Below, piece by piece: positions 1 through 7,455 of a stretch of 64,000 nucleotides of DNA. Below the pieces are notes generated by a model that did not search any database, was not told the origin of the DNA, and was given only the letters and a program-made list of their open reading frames with translations. Source of the stretch: Pseudomonadota bacterium (lineage in GTDB: Bacteria; Pseudomonadota; Gammaproteobacteria; Burkholderiales; Burkholderiaceae_E); the NCBI GenBank assembly GCA_023389055.1, contig JAEWFA010000050.1, positions 1-64,000 on the forward strand. Reading direction: 5' to 3'. The translations under genes and the position numbers were made by a program. How positions within the stretch are numbered: position 1 is the stretch's first letter; every line of letters begins with the position of its first letter.

Positions 1-2
1 CC

Positions 3-260
3 TTTCATTCGATCCTCTTCGAGATCGCCGGCAGCCCGATGCTGATCGAGCTTGCCGAGAGCGTCGCCGAGGTCGTCGAGGGCAGCCGACGCGTGGCCTT
101 CGCCGACCCGGCGCGCGTGCGCGAGCCGATCCGCGAGCATCGGCGCATTCTCGACGCCCTCGGAGAGCACTCGGCCCGCGCGGCAAGGCGCGCGATGCGC
201 GCGCACATCGTCAACGCCGCCGATCGCGCGGGACTGGAGCTGAAGATCCCCGGCGTCTGA
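3..260 (+). CDS. GntR-family transcriptional regulator, C-terminal FCD domain (5' truncated by window edge)
   Basis: The reading frame is open from the first bases and stops at 258-260. The visible 85 residues begin FHSILFEIAGSPMLIELAES, which matches the end of an FCD ligand-binding domain of FadR/GntR regulators (the FHxxLxExSGNPLL stretch), followed by a helical segment containing H55-type and H-x3-I positions and ending in AHIVNAADRAGLELKIP. The winged-helix DNA-binding half lies to the left of the window. Such regulators usually control nearby catabolic genes, so the amidohydrolase downstream is a possible target; this is inference. Confidence 0.8.
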   Translation, partial: FHSILFEIAGSPMLIELAESVAEVVEGSRRVAFADPARVREPIREHRRILDALGEHSARAARRAMRAHIVNAADRAGLELKIPGV

Positions 261-349
261 TGACGAATCCGCTGGCTCACGAGCGGCGCTCGGCACCGAT
301 CACTGCACTAGACTGTCGGTCGGACACATTCCGAAGCGGGGAGCCTGGC

Positions 350-799
350 ATGTACGGACGGATACTCGTGCCCTACGACGGCAGCGCGACGTCGATCGAG
401 GCGCTGGACGAAGCCGTCCGGCTCGCCAGACTGTGCTCGTCGCGGCTGCGCGTGATTCATGTCGTCGATCCGCTGCTGTACATCACCGGCTTCGAGGTCG
501 GTGCGGTGTACGCCAACGAGATCCTTCCCGGGCTGCTCGCCGCCGGCGACGAAATGCTGCGCAAGGCATGCGACCCGATCGCGGCGCAAGGCCTGGCACT
601 CGAAAGCGAGGTGATCCAGAGCAGCGGCGAGCGCGTTGCGCGCATCATCGTCGAGCAGGCGGCGCTGTGGAGCGCCGACCTGATCGTCATCGGCACGCAC
701 GGCCGGCGCGGCGTCGACCGGGTGCTGATGGGCAGCGACGCCGAGCTGGTCGCGCGCACTTCGCCGGTGCCGGTTCTGCTCGTGCGCGCCAAGGGTTGA
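350..799 (+). CDS. Universal stress protein, UspA family
   Basis: Protein of 149 residues, the normal length of a single-domain Usp. The N-terminus MYGRILVPYDGS has the usual hydrophobic strand and the Asp (D10) that contacts the nucleotide. Residues 115-129 read GTHGRRGVDRVLMGS, an exact G-2x-G-9x-G-S ATP-binding signature, so this member should bind ATP (UspFG/MJ0577 type). The end SPVPVLLVR is also typical. An earlier in-frame start exists at 260, but the ATG at 350 has a GGGGAG ribosome site and begins at the conserved strand. Cytoplasmic stress or starvation role by family. Confidence 0.93.
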   Translation: MYGRILVPYDGSATSIEALDEAVRLARLCSSRLRVIHVVDPLLYITGFEVGAVYANEILPGLLAAGDEMLRKACDPIAAQGLALESEVIQSSGERVARIIVEQAALWSADLIVIGTHGRRGVDRVLMGSDAELVARTSPVPVLLVRAKG

Positions 800-831
800 A
801 CGAACAGGCGCCAGTCCGCCGGAGAGAACCG

Positions 832-1698
832 ATGAACATCGAAGAACTCGTCGCGATCGACATCCATACCCACGCCGAGACGTCGACGCGGATGATGCCC
901 GACGAGGCGCAGGCCGAGGCGCTCGAGGCGCGCGGGCGCTATTTCCGCTACGAGGTCAAGCACCCGACGATCGCGCAGATGGCCGACTACTACCGCCAGC
1001 GCAAGATCGGCTTCGTCGTGTTCACCGTCGATCACGAGCGCGGAATGGGGATCAAGCGGATCTCCAACGAGGAGGTGGCCGAGTCGGCGGCCGAGCATGC
1101 CGACATCTGCATCCCGTTCGCGAGCATCGACCCCGCGCGCGGCAAGATGGGCGTTCGCGAGGCGCGCCGTCTCATCGAGCATTTCGGCGTAAAGGGTTTC
1201 AAGTTCCATCCGATCATCCAGGGCTTCCATCCGAACGATCGCGACGTCTATCCGCTGTACGAAGTGATCGCCGAGGCGGGGCTCGTCGCGCTCTTCCACA
1301 CCGGGCAGACGGGAATCGGTGCGGGCATGCGCGGCGGCGGCGGGTTGCGGATCAAGTACGCCGATCCGATCCTGCTCGACGACGTCGCGGCCGACTTCCC
1401 CGACATGCAGATCGTCATGGCGCACCCCGGCGTGCCGTGGCAGGACGAGCAGTTGTCGGTGGCGTTGCACAAGCCGAACACCTGGATCGACCTGTCGGGC
1501 TGGTCGCCGAAGTACTTCGAGCCGAAGCTCGTGCAGTACGCGAACACGTTGCTGAAGGACCGCGTGCTCTTCGGCACCGACAACCCGGTGATCCTGCCCG
1601 ATCGCTGGATCGCCGATTTCGAGAAGATCGCCATCAAGCCGGAAGTGCGTCCATTGATCATGAAGGAGAACGCCGTGCGCCTGTTGAAGCTCGCTTGA
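832..1698 (+). CDS. Amidohydrolase_2 family metal-dependent hydrolase/decarboxylase (ACMSD type)
   Basis: Protein of 288 residues with a complete amidohydrolase_2 (PF04909) barrel. It has the metal-binding H-x-H near the start (IDIHTHAE), a Lys/His strand GFKFHPIIQGF, a metal His in ALFHTGQTG, another in VMAHPG, and the conserved metal Asp in VLFGTDNPV. This family includes ACMSD, gamma-resorcylate decarboxylase and related hydrolases of aromatic catabolism; the substrate cannot be told from sequence. The ATG at 832 follows GGAGAG. The stop overlaps the TTG start of the next gene in TTGA, so the two are translationally coupled. Confidence 0.88.
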   Translation: MNIEELVAIDIHTHAETSTRMMPDEAQAEALEARGRYFRYEVKHPTIAQMADYYRQRKIGFVVFTVDHERGMGIKRISNEEVAESAAEHADICIPFASIDPARGKMGVREARRLIEHFGVKGFKFHPIIQGFHPNDRDVYPLYEVIAEAGLVALFHTGQTGIGAGMRGGGGLRIKYADPILLDDVAADFPDMQIVMAHPGVPWQDEQLSVALHKPNTWIDLSGWSPKYFEPKLVQYANTLLKDRVLFGTDNPVILPDRWIADFEKIAIKPEVRPLIMKENAVRLLKLA

Positions 1699-3008
1699 AC
1701 GCGATCTTCCTGGCGATCGTCCTCGCCGCCTTCGGCACTGCCGCCTGGCGCGAGCTCCACTCGGTTTCCGCCGACGGCGCCGCCTCGCCGATGCAGGCGC
1801 TGACGACGGCGACGATCGCATCGGCCAGCGACGCGGTCACGTTGGCCATCGGGCTCGTCGGCGCGCTCGCGCTGTTTCTCGGGCTCATGAAGGTTGCCGA
1901 GGCGGGCGGGCTGCTGACGATCCTCGCCCGGCTGATCCGGCCGCTGATGACGCGGCTGTTCCGCGACGTGCCGCCCGAGCATCCGGCAATGGGCGCGATG
2001 GTGCTGAACCTGTCCGCCAATGCGCTCGGACTGGGCAACGCCGCGACGCCGTTCGGCATTCGCGCGATGCAGGAACTCGACAAGCTCAATCCGCGTCCCG
2101 GGACGGCCACCGACGCAATGGCGCTGTTTCTCGCGATCAACACGTCGAGCGTGACGCTGCTGCCGACGGCGGTGATCGCGTTGCGAGCGGCGGCGGGGTC
2201 GACGGACCCCGCGGGGATCCTGCCGACGACGCTGTTCGCGTCGATCTGTGGAACGGCTGCGGCGATCGCGACGGCCTTCGCGCTTGCGCGGCACTTTCCG
2301 GCAGGCGCGTCCTCCGAGCCGGCGTCGATCGCTTCGCCGGACGGCGCAGGCGCTGCCGCTGCACGAGAGCCGGCCGCGAAAGATTTCGACGCTGTCCGCG
2401 GCGTCGATGCCTACCCGTTCTGGATCTCGACGCTCGCGCTCTTCGCGCTGGCGGCGCTCGTCCCGGTCACCGTCGTCTGGGGGCGAGCGATCTCGCCATG
2501 GATCGTTCCGGCGCTCGTCGCCGGCTTCCTGTGCTTCGGCCTGCTGCGCGGCGTCCGCGTGTACGAGCGCTTTGTCGAGGGGGCGAAGGAGGGCTTCGAA
2601 GTCGCCGTGCGGATCATTCCGTACCTCGTCGCGATTCTCGTGGCGATCGGCATGCTGCGCGCGAGCGGTGCGCTCGATGCGATCGTCGGCTCGATCGGCG
2701 GCTTCACGGCGCGCTTCGGCCTGCCGGCCGAGGCGCTGCCCATGGCGCTGCTGCGTCCGCTTTCGGGCTCGGGCGCGTACGGCGTGATGGCGTCGATCAT
2801 CGGCGATCCGGCGATCGGTCCGGACAGCTACGTCGGCTATCTCGTGAGCACGCTGCAGGGTTCCTCGGAGACGACGTTCTATGTGCTCGCGGTCTACTTC
2901 GGCGCCGTCCAGGTGCGCCGCGTGCGCCACGCGCTCGCAGCGGCATTGGTGGCGGATTTCGTAGCGGTGGTCGCCGCGGTCGCGGCCTGCCGTTATCTGT
3001 TTGGCTGA
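1695..3008 (+). CDS. Nucleoside-recognition (Gate) domain membrane protein, SpmA-SpmB fusion
   Basis: Protein of 437 residues with two Gate/nucleoside-recognition halves. The first contains AMGAMVLNLSANALGLGNAATPFGIRAM, the classic SpmA motif (given here only as its key NLSANALGLGNAATP core). The second contains the SpmB-like LRPLSGSGAYGVM and STLQGSSETTFYVLAVYFG segments. Many hydrophobic helices are predicted by eye. In Bacillus SpmA and SpmB are separate spore-core dehydration proteins; fused versions are common in non-sporulating proteobacteria, where the transported or sensed molecule is unknown. The TTG start at 1695 overlaps the amidohydrolase stop and gives the usual hydrophobic N-terminus. 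Confidence 0.85.
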   Translation: MNAIFLAIVLAAFGTAAWRELHSVSADGAASPMQALTTATIASASDAVTLAIGLVGALALFLGLMKVAEAGGLLTILARLIRPLMTRLFRDVPPEHPAMGAMVLNLSANALGLGNAATPFGIRAMQELDKLNPRPGTATDAMALFLAINTSSVTLLPTAVIALRAAAGSTDPAGILPTTLFASICGTAAAIATAFALARHFPAGASSEPASIASPDGAGAAAAREPAAKDFDAVRGVDAYPFWISTLALFALAALVPVTVVWGRAISPWIVPALVAGFLCFGLLRGVRVYERFVEGAKEGFEVAVRIIPYLVAILVAIGMLRASGALDAIVGSIGGFTARFGLPAEALPMALLRPLSGSGAYGVMASIIGDPAIGPDSYVGYLVSTLQGSSETTFYVLAVYFGAVQVRRVRHALAAALVADFVAVVAAVAACRYLFG

Positions 3009-3053
3009 GCGTCGAGCGGCTTCTTCGGCTGTCGCGCTGGCGATGCGTGCGAG

Positions 3054-3059
3054 TACACT
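3054..3059 (+). promoter_or_regulatory. Candidate -10 element for the cytX transcript
   Basis: TACACT lies about 24 bases before the first paired base of the TPP aptamer, so transcription starting near 3066 would include the whole riboswitch. No convincing -35 hexamer is seen. Confidence 0.35.
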
Positions 3060-3082
3060 GCGACTCGTGCGCCGAGCGCGCA

Positions 3083-3174
3083 TCCGCTAGGGGTGCTGTC
3101 GAGCCGGGAGTTGTTCCGGCCGACGGCTGAGAAAGTCCCTTTGAACGTGTTGAGACAATCCTCACGCACGGAAG
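3083..3174 (+). promoter_or_regulatory. TPP (THI-box) riboswitch controlling cytX
   Basis: The segment carries the conserved blocks of a thiamine pyrophosphate aptamer: GGGGTGCT at about 3090-3097, GGCTGAGA at 3125-3132 (the pyrimidine-sensing CTGAGA turn), GTCCCT closing it, then GAACGTG...GAGACAATC and CACGCACGGAAG. Helices can be drawn: P1 TCCG 3083-3086 with CGGA 3169-3172, the variable P3 arm CCGGGA/TCCGG, P4 CGTG 3145-3148 with CACG, P5 GAG 3152-3154 with CTC 3161-3163. The 3' end GGAAG is itself the ribosome-binding site of the ATG at 3177, so ligand-stabilised P1 would hide it. Translational repression by TPP is therefore the simplest reading. Confidence 0.92.
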
Positions 3175-3176
3175 CC

Positions 3177-4463
3177 ATGACGAACGCCGTCCGCAATACC
3201 GCTCTGGTTCCTTTGTCCGACACCGAGCGCCTGTTCGGCTGGCGTGATCACGCCGCGCTCTGGCTGAGCCTCGGCGTCGGCCTGCTCGTGATGCAGGTCG
3301 GTGCCTATCTCGTGCCGGCGATGGGAACGCGTGCAGCGCTCGTCGCGATCGCCGCCGGGTCGTTGATCGGCTCCGGACTGCTCGCGTGGACCGCGAAGAT
3401 CGGCTGCGATAGCGGGTTGTCCAGCGCGGGCCTGATGCACGCCGCGTACGGCAGCCGCTTCGCGCGATTGCCCGTGTTCCTGAACGTCGTGCAGCTCATC
3501 GGCTGGACCACCTTCGAGCTCGTCGTCATGCGCGACGGGACGATCGCGATCGCGCGCGAGGCGGGCTGGCTCGCAGCATCCTCGTGGCCGTTCGTCGTGA
3601 CGCTCGCCTGGGGCGCGCTGCTCGTCGCACTGCTGTCGGGGTCGATGGTGCGGCTGGTGCGCCGCTTTGTCGGGCGCTACGGGCTGCCGCTCGTCGTGTT
3701 GTCGCTGCTGTGGCTGTCCTGGCAGTTCCTCGGCCGTGCGCAGCAGATCGGCTGGGCCACGCTGTGGAACCGGCCCGGCGACGGGGGCATGAGCACGCTG
3801 TCGGCGCTCGACCTCGTCATCGCGATGCCGATCTCGTGGCTGCCGCTGGTGGCCGATTTTGCGCGGCACGGGCGCGACGGGACGAGTGCGTTGCGTGGAA
3901 CCTGGATCGGCTACGCGATCGCCAACATCTGGTGCTATGCGCTCGGCGTGCTGGTCGCGCTCACCGTTCCGTCCACCGACCTCGTCGCGGCGCTGCTGCT
4001 CGCGCAGGGCGGGCTCGTCGCGCTCGGGTTGATCCTGATCGACGAGGTCGACAACGCCTACGGCGACCTCTATTCGGGCTCGGTGGCCGGTCACAGCCTG
4101 CTGCCGCGCCTCGGACAGCGCGGCTGGGCGGTCGCGCTGGCCGTCGGCTGCACGCTGTTCGCGCTCGTGCTTCCGATGCACAGTCTCGAACCCTTCCTGC
4201 TGATGCTCAGCTCCGTGTTCGTGCCGCTGTACGGCGTAATTCTCGGGAGACTCGGCGGCGCCGACGACGTTGCCGCGCGCGTCGGGGCTACGGGCGTCAA
4301 CGGCGGGGCGGTCGCCATCTGGCTGCTCGGCGTGGCAACGTTTCACCTGTCGGCGCAGTTCACGCCGCAAATCGGTTCTGCGCTGCCGACGCTTGCGCTC
4401 ACTTACGCTCTGGCGTGGGTCACGCGGGGCGCATCAGGCTTGGCGAGTCCGCGTGCTGCGTGA
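3177..4463 (+). CDS. cytX: Putative hydroxymethylpyrimidine/thiamine-precursor permease, CytX type (NCS1 family)
   Basis: Protein of 428 residues with about twelve hydrophobic helices and the NCS1 cytosine/purine permease layout. It starts LSDTERLFGWRDHAALWLSLGVG and has the Q-x-G-AYLVPAMG helix, a TAKIG-D-GLSSAGL segment and SWLPLVADFARHG; these resemble CytX and CodB relatives. CytX proteins are assigned to uptake of the pyrimidine moiety of thiamine because they sit under THI-box control or beside thi genes. The TPP aptamer directly upstream supports that role. Inner membrane, probably cation-coupled. The 3' end overlaps the next gene. Confidence 0.9.
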   Translation: MTNAVRNTALVPLSDTERLFGWRDHAALWLSLGVGLLVMQVGAYLVPAMGTRAALVAIAAGSLIGSGLLAWTAKIGCDSGLSSAGLMHAAYGSRFARLPVFLNVVQLIGWTTFELVVMRDGTIAIAREAGWLAASSWPFVVTLAWGALLVALLSGSMVRLVRRFVGRYGLPLVVLSLLWLSWQFLGRAQQIGWATLWNRPGDGGMSTLSALDLVIAMPISWLPLVADFARHGRDGTSALRGTWIGYAIANIWCYALGVLVALTVPSTDLVAALLLAQGGLVALGLILIDEVDNAYGDLYSGSVAGHSLLPRLGQRGWAVALAVGCTLFALVLPMHSLEPFLLMLSSVFVPLYGVILGRLGGADDVAARVGATGVNGGAVAIWLLGVATFHLSAQFTPQIGSALPTLALTYALAWVTRGASGLASPRAA

Positions 4464-4938
4464 ACGAAGATCGCTGCTGGATCGCGTCGAGCTGAAGGTT
4501 CCGCCGCCGGCCGTCACGCTCGCGGTCGGCTTGTTGATGTGGGGGCTGGCGCGGTGGCTGCCGATGTTCGAGTTCGCGCTGCCTTGGCGTCGCGCGCTCG
4601 CCTGGGCTTTCGTGCTCGTCGGCATCGCGTTGATGAGCGCGTGCGCACTGCAGTTCCGTCGCGCCGGCACGACGGTCAATCCGATGACGCCGGCAAAGAC
4701 CTCGGCGCTGGTCGATACGGGCTTGTATCGCTTCAGCCGCAATCCCATCTATCTGGCTGACGGGCTGATCCTCGTCGGCTGGGGGATCTGGCTGGCCAAT
4801 GCGGCCTCGCTGGCGGCGATCGCGCTGTTCGTTGCTTACCTCGACCGCTTTCAGATCGAGCCCGAGGAACGCGCTTTGCACGCGGCCTTCGGCGCCGGCT
4901 TCGACGCGTATCGCGCGCGCGTGCGGCGCTGGATCTGA
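4453..4938 (+). CDS. Isoprenylcysteine carboxyl methyltransferase-like membrane protein (PEMT/ICMT family)
   Basis: Protein of about 161 residues. The start ELKVPPPAVTLAVGLLMWGLARWLP and the pair GLYRFSRNPIYLADGLILVGWGIW and EPEERALHAAFGAGFDAYRARVRRW contain the family's SAM-binding signature (R-N-P-x-Y plus E-E-x-x-L...FG...Y...V-R-R-W). Three to four membrane helices are visible. Bacterial members are mostly unassigned methyltransferases. The GTG at 4453 overlaps the cytX end by 11 bases; an ATG only appears after the conserved KVPPP block, so the GTG is preferred. Substrate unknown. Confidence 0.85.
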   Translation: MLRERRSLLDRVELKVPPPAVTLAVGLLMWGLARWLPMFEFALPWRRALAWAFVLVGIALMSACALQFRRAGTTVNPMTPAKTSALVDTGLYRFSRNPIYLADGLILVGWGIWLANAASLAAIALFVAYLDRFQIEPEERALHAAFGAGFDAYRARVRRWI

Positions 4939-4940
4939 TG

Positions 4941-4991
4941 AGGAAGTGAAGGGTGAGGGTGAAGGGGGAAGGGTGAAGGGTGAAGGGGGCG
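4941..4991 (+). repeat. Purine-rich GTGAAGGG/GGGGAAGGG direct repeat
   Basis: Just after the methyltransferase stop the plus strand has a run of repeated GGTGAAGGG and GGGGGAAGGG units with no pyrimidine except T. The G-runs of 3-5 are spaced by 3-5 bases, which allows G-quadruplex folding on the plus strand. A related purine tract lies at 49743-49797 at another gene end. Confidence 0.75.
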
Positions 4992-5023
4992 CATTGCGTC
5001 GACTGCTGCGCTAGGATCGGCCG

Positions 5024-6010
5024 ATGATCCCGTTGTCCGTTCTCGATCTCGTGCACGTGCGCGAAGGCGAAACGCCAGCCGATGCGTTTCGCCAGACGCT
5101 CGAACTGGCCCGCGCCTGCGAGCGCTTCGGCTATCGTCGCTACTGGATTGCCGAGCACCACAACATGACGGGGATCGCCAGCGCGGCGACCTCCGTCGTC
5201 ATCGGCCATGTGGCCGGCGGGACGAGCACGTTGCGCGTCGGCGCCGGCGGCATCATGTTGCCGAACCACTCGCCGCTGGTGATCGCAGAGCAGTTCGGCA
5301 CGCTCGAGTCGCTGTACCCGGGGCGCATCGAACTCGGTCTCGGACGCGCGCCTGGCACCGACCTGACGACAATGCGGGCGATGCGCCGCGACCCGCATGC
5401 CGCGGAAGCGTTTGCCGACGACGTGCTCGAACTGCAGGCGCTGTTCGGCCCCGTGCAGCCCGGGCAGCCGTACCAGGCCGTGCCCGGTGCGGGCTTGAAC
5501 GTGCCGCTGTGGATTCTCGGTTCGAGCCTGTACGGCGCGCAGTTGGCCGCCGCGCTCGGGCTGCCGTATTCGTTCGCATCGCATTTCGCGCCCGAGGCGC
5601 TGATGCACGCGCTTGCCGCCTACCGAGAGCGCTTCCGCGCGTCGACGCAACTCGCGTCGCCCTATGCGATGCCGGCGGTGAACGTCGTCGTCGCCGACAC
5701 CGACGACCAGGCGCGCCGACTTTTCACGAGCGCGCAGCAGGCCTTCACTCGGATGATCCGCAACACGCGCGGGAAGCTGCCGCCTCCGGTGGACGACATC
5801 GAGTCGTTCTGGACGCCGGCGGAGAAGGCGCAGGCCTCGCGAATGCTTTCGTGCTCGTTCGTCGGTGCGCCCGACACCGTGCGCCGCGAGCTCGAGGCAT
5901 TCGTTGCGCACACGAAGGCCGACGAGCTGATCGTCGCGTCGGCGATCTTCGATCCGGCCGCTCGACGGCGTTCGTACGAGATGCTGGCGCATCTGTGGCT
6001 CGACATTTGA
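5024..6010 (+). CDS. Luciferase-like (LLM class) flavin-dependent oxidoreductase, YhbW/MsnO8-like
   Basis: Protein of 328 residues. The N-terminus PLSVLDLVHVREGETPADAF, then RYWIAEHHNMTGIASAAT, GGIMLPNHSPLVIAEQFGTL and PGRIELGLGRAPGTD are the diagnostic blocks of the bacterial-luciferase alkanal-monooxygenase-like family (Bac_luciferase). It should form an F-type beta/alpha barrel using FMNH2 from a separate reductase. The substrate is unknown. The ATG at 5024 follows AGGA. The 3' end holds a TTGACA hexamer that seems to serve the metX promoter. Confidence 0.9.
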   Translation: MIPLSVLDLVHVREGETPADAFRQTLELARACERFGYRRYWIAEHHNMTGIASAATSVVIGHVAGGTSTLRVGAGGIMLPNHSPLVIAEQFGTLESLYPGRIELGLGRAPGTDLTTMRAMRRDPHAAEAFADDVLELQALFGPVQPGQPYQAVPGAGLNVPLWILGSSLYGAQLAAALGLPYSFASHFAPEALMHALAAYRERFRASTQLASPYAMPAVNVVVADTDDQARRLFTSAQQAFTRMIRNTRGKLPPPVDDIESFWTPAEKAQASRMLSCSFVGAPDTVRRELEAFVAHTKADELIVASAIFDPAARRRSYEMLAHLWLDI

Positions 6011-6036
6011 CATCCGGCGTGCGTCGGACGTAACCT
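6007..6036 (+). promoter_or_regulatory. Sigma-70 type promoter for metX-metW
   Basis: A perfect TTGACA (6007-6012, overlapping the stop codon of the previous gene) is followed after 18 bases by TAACCT (6031-6036). The implied start near 6043 lies just before the SAM-II aptamer, which is the expected place. Confidence 0.6.
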
Positions 6037-6049
6037 CGATCGGTCTCAT

Positions 6050-6101
6050 CGCGCCGATTTGAGGATCAGCTTGCGGGCGCGTTACAAGTACGGCTAAAGC
6101 G
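6050..6101 (+). promoter_or_regulatory. SAM-II (SAM-alpha) type riboswitch upstream of metX
   Basis: The 52-base element matches the compact SAM-II H-type pseudoknot. P1 is CGCGCC 6050-6055 with GGCGCG 6076-6081. It is followed by the conserved GATTTG (6056-6061), a loop GCTTG (6069-6073) that can pair with CAAGT (6085-6089) to form the pseudoknot, and the conserved GCTAAAGC (6093-6100). These blocks appear in the same order and spacing as in known SAM-II aptamers, and the next gene, metX, is a standard SAM-II target. An intrinsic terminator starts 22 bases later, suggesting transcription attenuation, although SAM-II elements are better known for blocking translation. Confidence 0.88.
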
Positions 6102-6120
6102 GCCTGGTTCAATCCGATCG

Positions 6121-6156
6121 AGCCCGACCCGCCAGCAAGCCGGTCGGGTTTTTCGT
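6121..6156 (+). terminator. Intrinsic terminator between the SAM-II aptamer and metX
   Basis: CCCGACC (6123-6129) and GGTCGGG (6142-6148) form a 7-bp GC-rich stem with a 12-base loop, followed by TTTTTCGTTT. It ends about 15 bases before the metX start, so it can only serve as a leader attenuator for metX or as the end of transcripts from upstream. Confidence 0.8.
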
Positions 6157-6171
6157 TTCCGGAATTCGAAG

Positions 6172-7455
6172 TTGGCTGCGACGGACCCTCCTGTCGTGCA
6201 ACTCGCATCGGCGCGCGATGCGTCCGAGGTCCTGCTCGAAGCGGGAGCCCCAGGCGAAGCGCGCGTCGACGAATCGACGCCGCCTGCTGCGCCTCCAGGC
6301 TCGGTCGGCGTCGTCGAGCCGCGGCGCATGCGCTTTTCGGAGCCGCTCGCCCTCGCCAGCGGCGCATCGATCGCCGGCTACGAACTCGTCTACGAGACCT
6401 ACGGAGCGTTGAACGAAGCGCGCAGCAATGCCGTGCTCGTCTGCCACGCGCTGAACGCCGGCCATCACGTCGCCGGCACCTATGCGGCTTCGCCGAAAGA
6501 CGTCGGCTGGTGGGACAACATGGTCGGCCCCGGCAAGCCGGTCGACACCGACCGCTTCTTCGTGATCGGCGTGAACAATCTCGGCAGCTGCTTCGGCTCG
6601 ACGGGACCGATGCATCCGAATCCCGCCACCGGCAAGCCTTATGGTCCCGATTTCCCGGTCGTGACGGTCGAAGACTGGGTGCACGCACAGGCCCGGCTGG
6701 CCGACGCGCTGGGCATAGAGCGCTTCGCGGCGGTGATGGGCGGAAGTCTCGGCGGGATGCAGGCTCTCGCCTGGTCGATCCTGTATCCCGACCGCATCGC
6801 ACACTGCGTCGCGATCGCCACCGCGCCGAAGCTGTCGGCGCAGAACATCGCGTTCAACGAAGTCGCGCGCCGCGCGATCGTCACCGATCCCGATTTTCAT
6901 GGTGGGCGCTTCTACGAGCACGGCGTCGTTCCGGCGCGCGGGCTGCAGGTCGCGCGGATGATCGGACACATCACCTACCTTTCCGACGACGTCATGGCCG
7001 AGAAGTTCGGCCGTGCGTTGCGTCGACACGTCAGCGACACCGCACTGCGCAGCGAATACCGGTTCACCTTCGACGTCGAGTTCGAGATCGAGTCGTACCT
7101 GCGCTACCAGGGCGAGAAGTTCTCTTCGTACTTCGACGCGAACACCTACTTGCTGATCACGCGCGCGCTGGACTACTTCGATCCGGCGCTCGCGCACGGC
7201 GGAGACCTTGCCAGCGCGTTGGCGGGAACCACGGCGGACTTCCTCGTCGTGTCGTTCTCCACCGACTGGCGTTTCGCGCCCGAACGCAGCCGGGAGATCG
7301 TCGAGGCACTGCTCGCCAACGGGCGGCGCGTCACCTACGCCGAGGTCGACGCGCCGCACGGCCACGACGCCTTCCTGCTCGAGGATCCGCAGTACGTGGC
7401 GGTGATGCGCGCCTGGTTCGAACGGGTCGCGGCGTGCGTGGGGGTCGCGCGGTGA
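6172..7455 (+). CDS. metX: Homoserine O-acetyl/succinyltransferase MetX
   Basis: Alpha/beta-hydrolase of 427 residues that acylates homoserine in methionine synthesis. The nucleophile elbow is GGSLGG with Ser192; the C-terminal acid/base region contains STDWRFAPERSREIV and DAPHGHDAFLL with the catalytic His (H396/H398). The block SVGVVEPRRMRFSEPLALASG and GYELVYETYGALN are typical N-terminal MetX sequence, so the ATG at 6328 would cut conserved sequence; the TTG at 6172 (GGAA 8 bases upstream) is preferred. This gives an N-terminal extension of about 40 residues, Ala/Pro-rich. Overlaps metW by GTGA. Confidence 0.95.
   Translation: MAATDPPVVQLASARDASEVLLEAGAPGEARVDESTPPAAPPGSVGVVEPRRMRFSEPLALASGASIAGYELVYETYGALNEARSNAVLVCHALNAGHHVAGTYAASPKDVGWWDNMVGPGKPVDTDRFFVIGVNNLGSCFGSTGPMHPNPATGKPYGPDFPVVTVEDWVHAQARLADALGIERFAAVMGGSLGGMQALAWSILYPDRIAHCVAIATAPKLSAQNIAFNEVARRAIVTDPDFHGGRFYEHGVVPARGLQVARMIGHITYLSDDVMAEKFGRALRRHVSDTALRSEYRFTFDVEFEIESYLRYQGEKFSSYFDANTYLLITRALDYFDPALAHGGDLASALAGTTADFLVVSFSTDWRFAPERSREIVEALLANGRRVTYAEVDAPHGHDAFLLEDPQYVAVMRAWFERVAACVGVAR

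Noticed and set aside
6035..6122. 9-bp perfect long-range complement CTCGATCGG / CCGATCGAG bracketing the SAM-II aptamer
   Set aside because: The predicted transcription start (about 6043) would leave the 5' strand out of the RNA, so pairing would need an upstream start; chance in GC-rich DNA is also possible.
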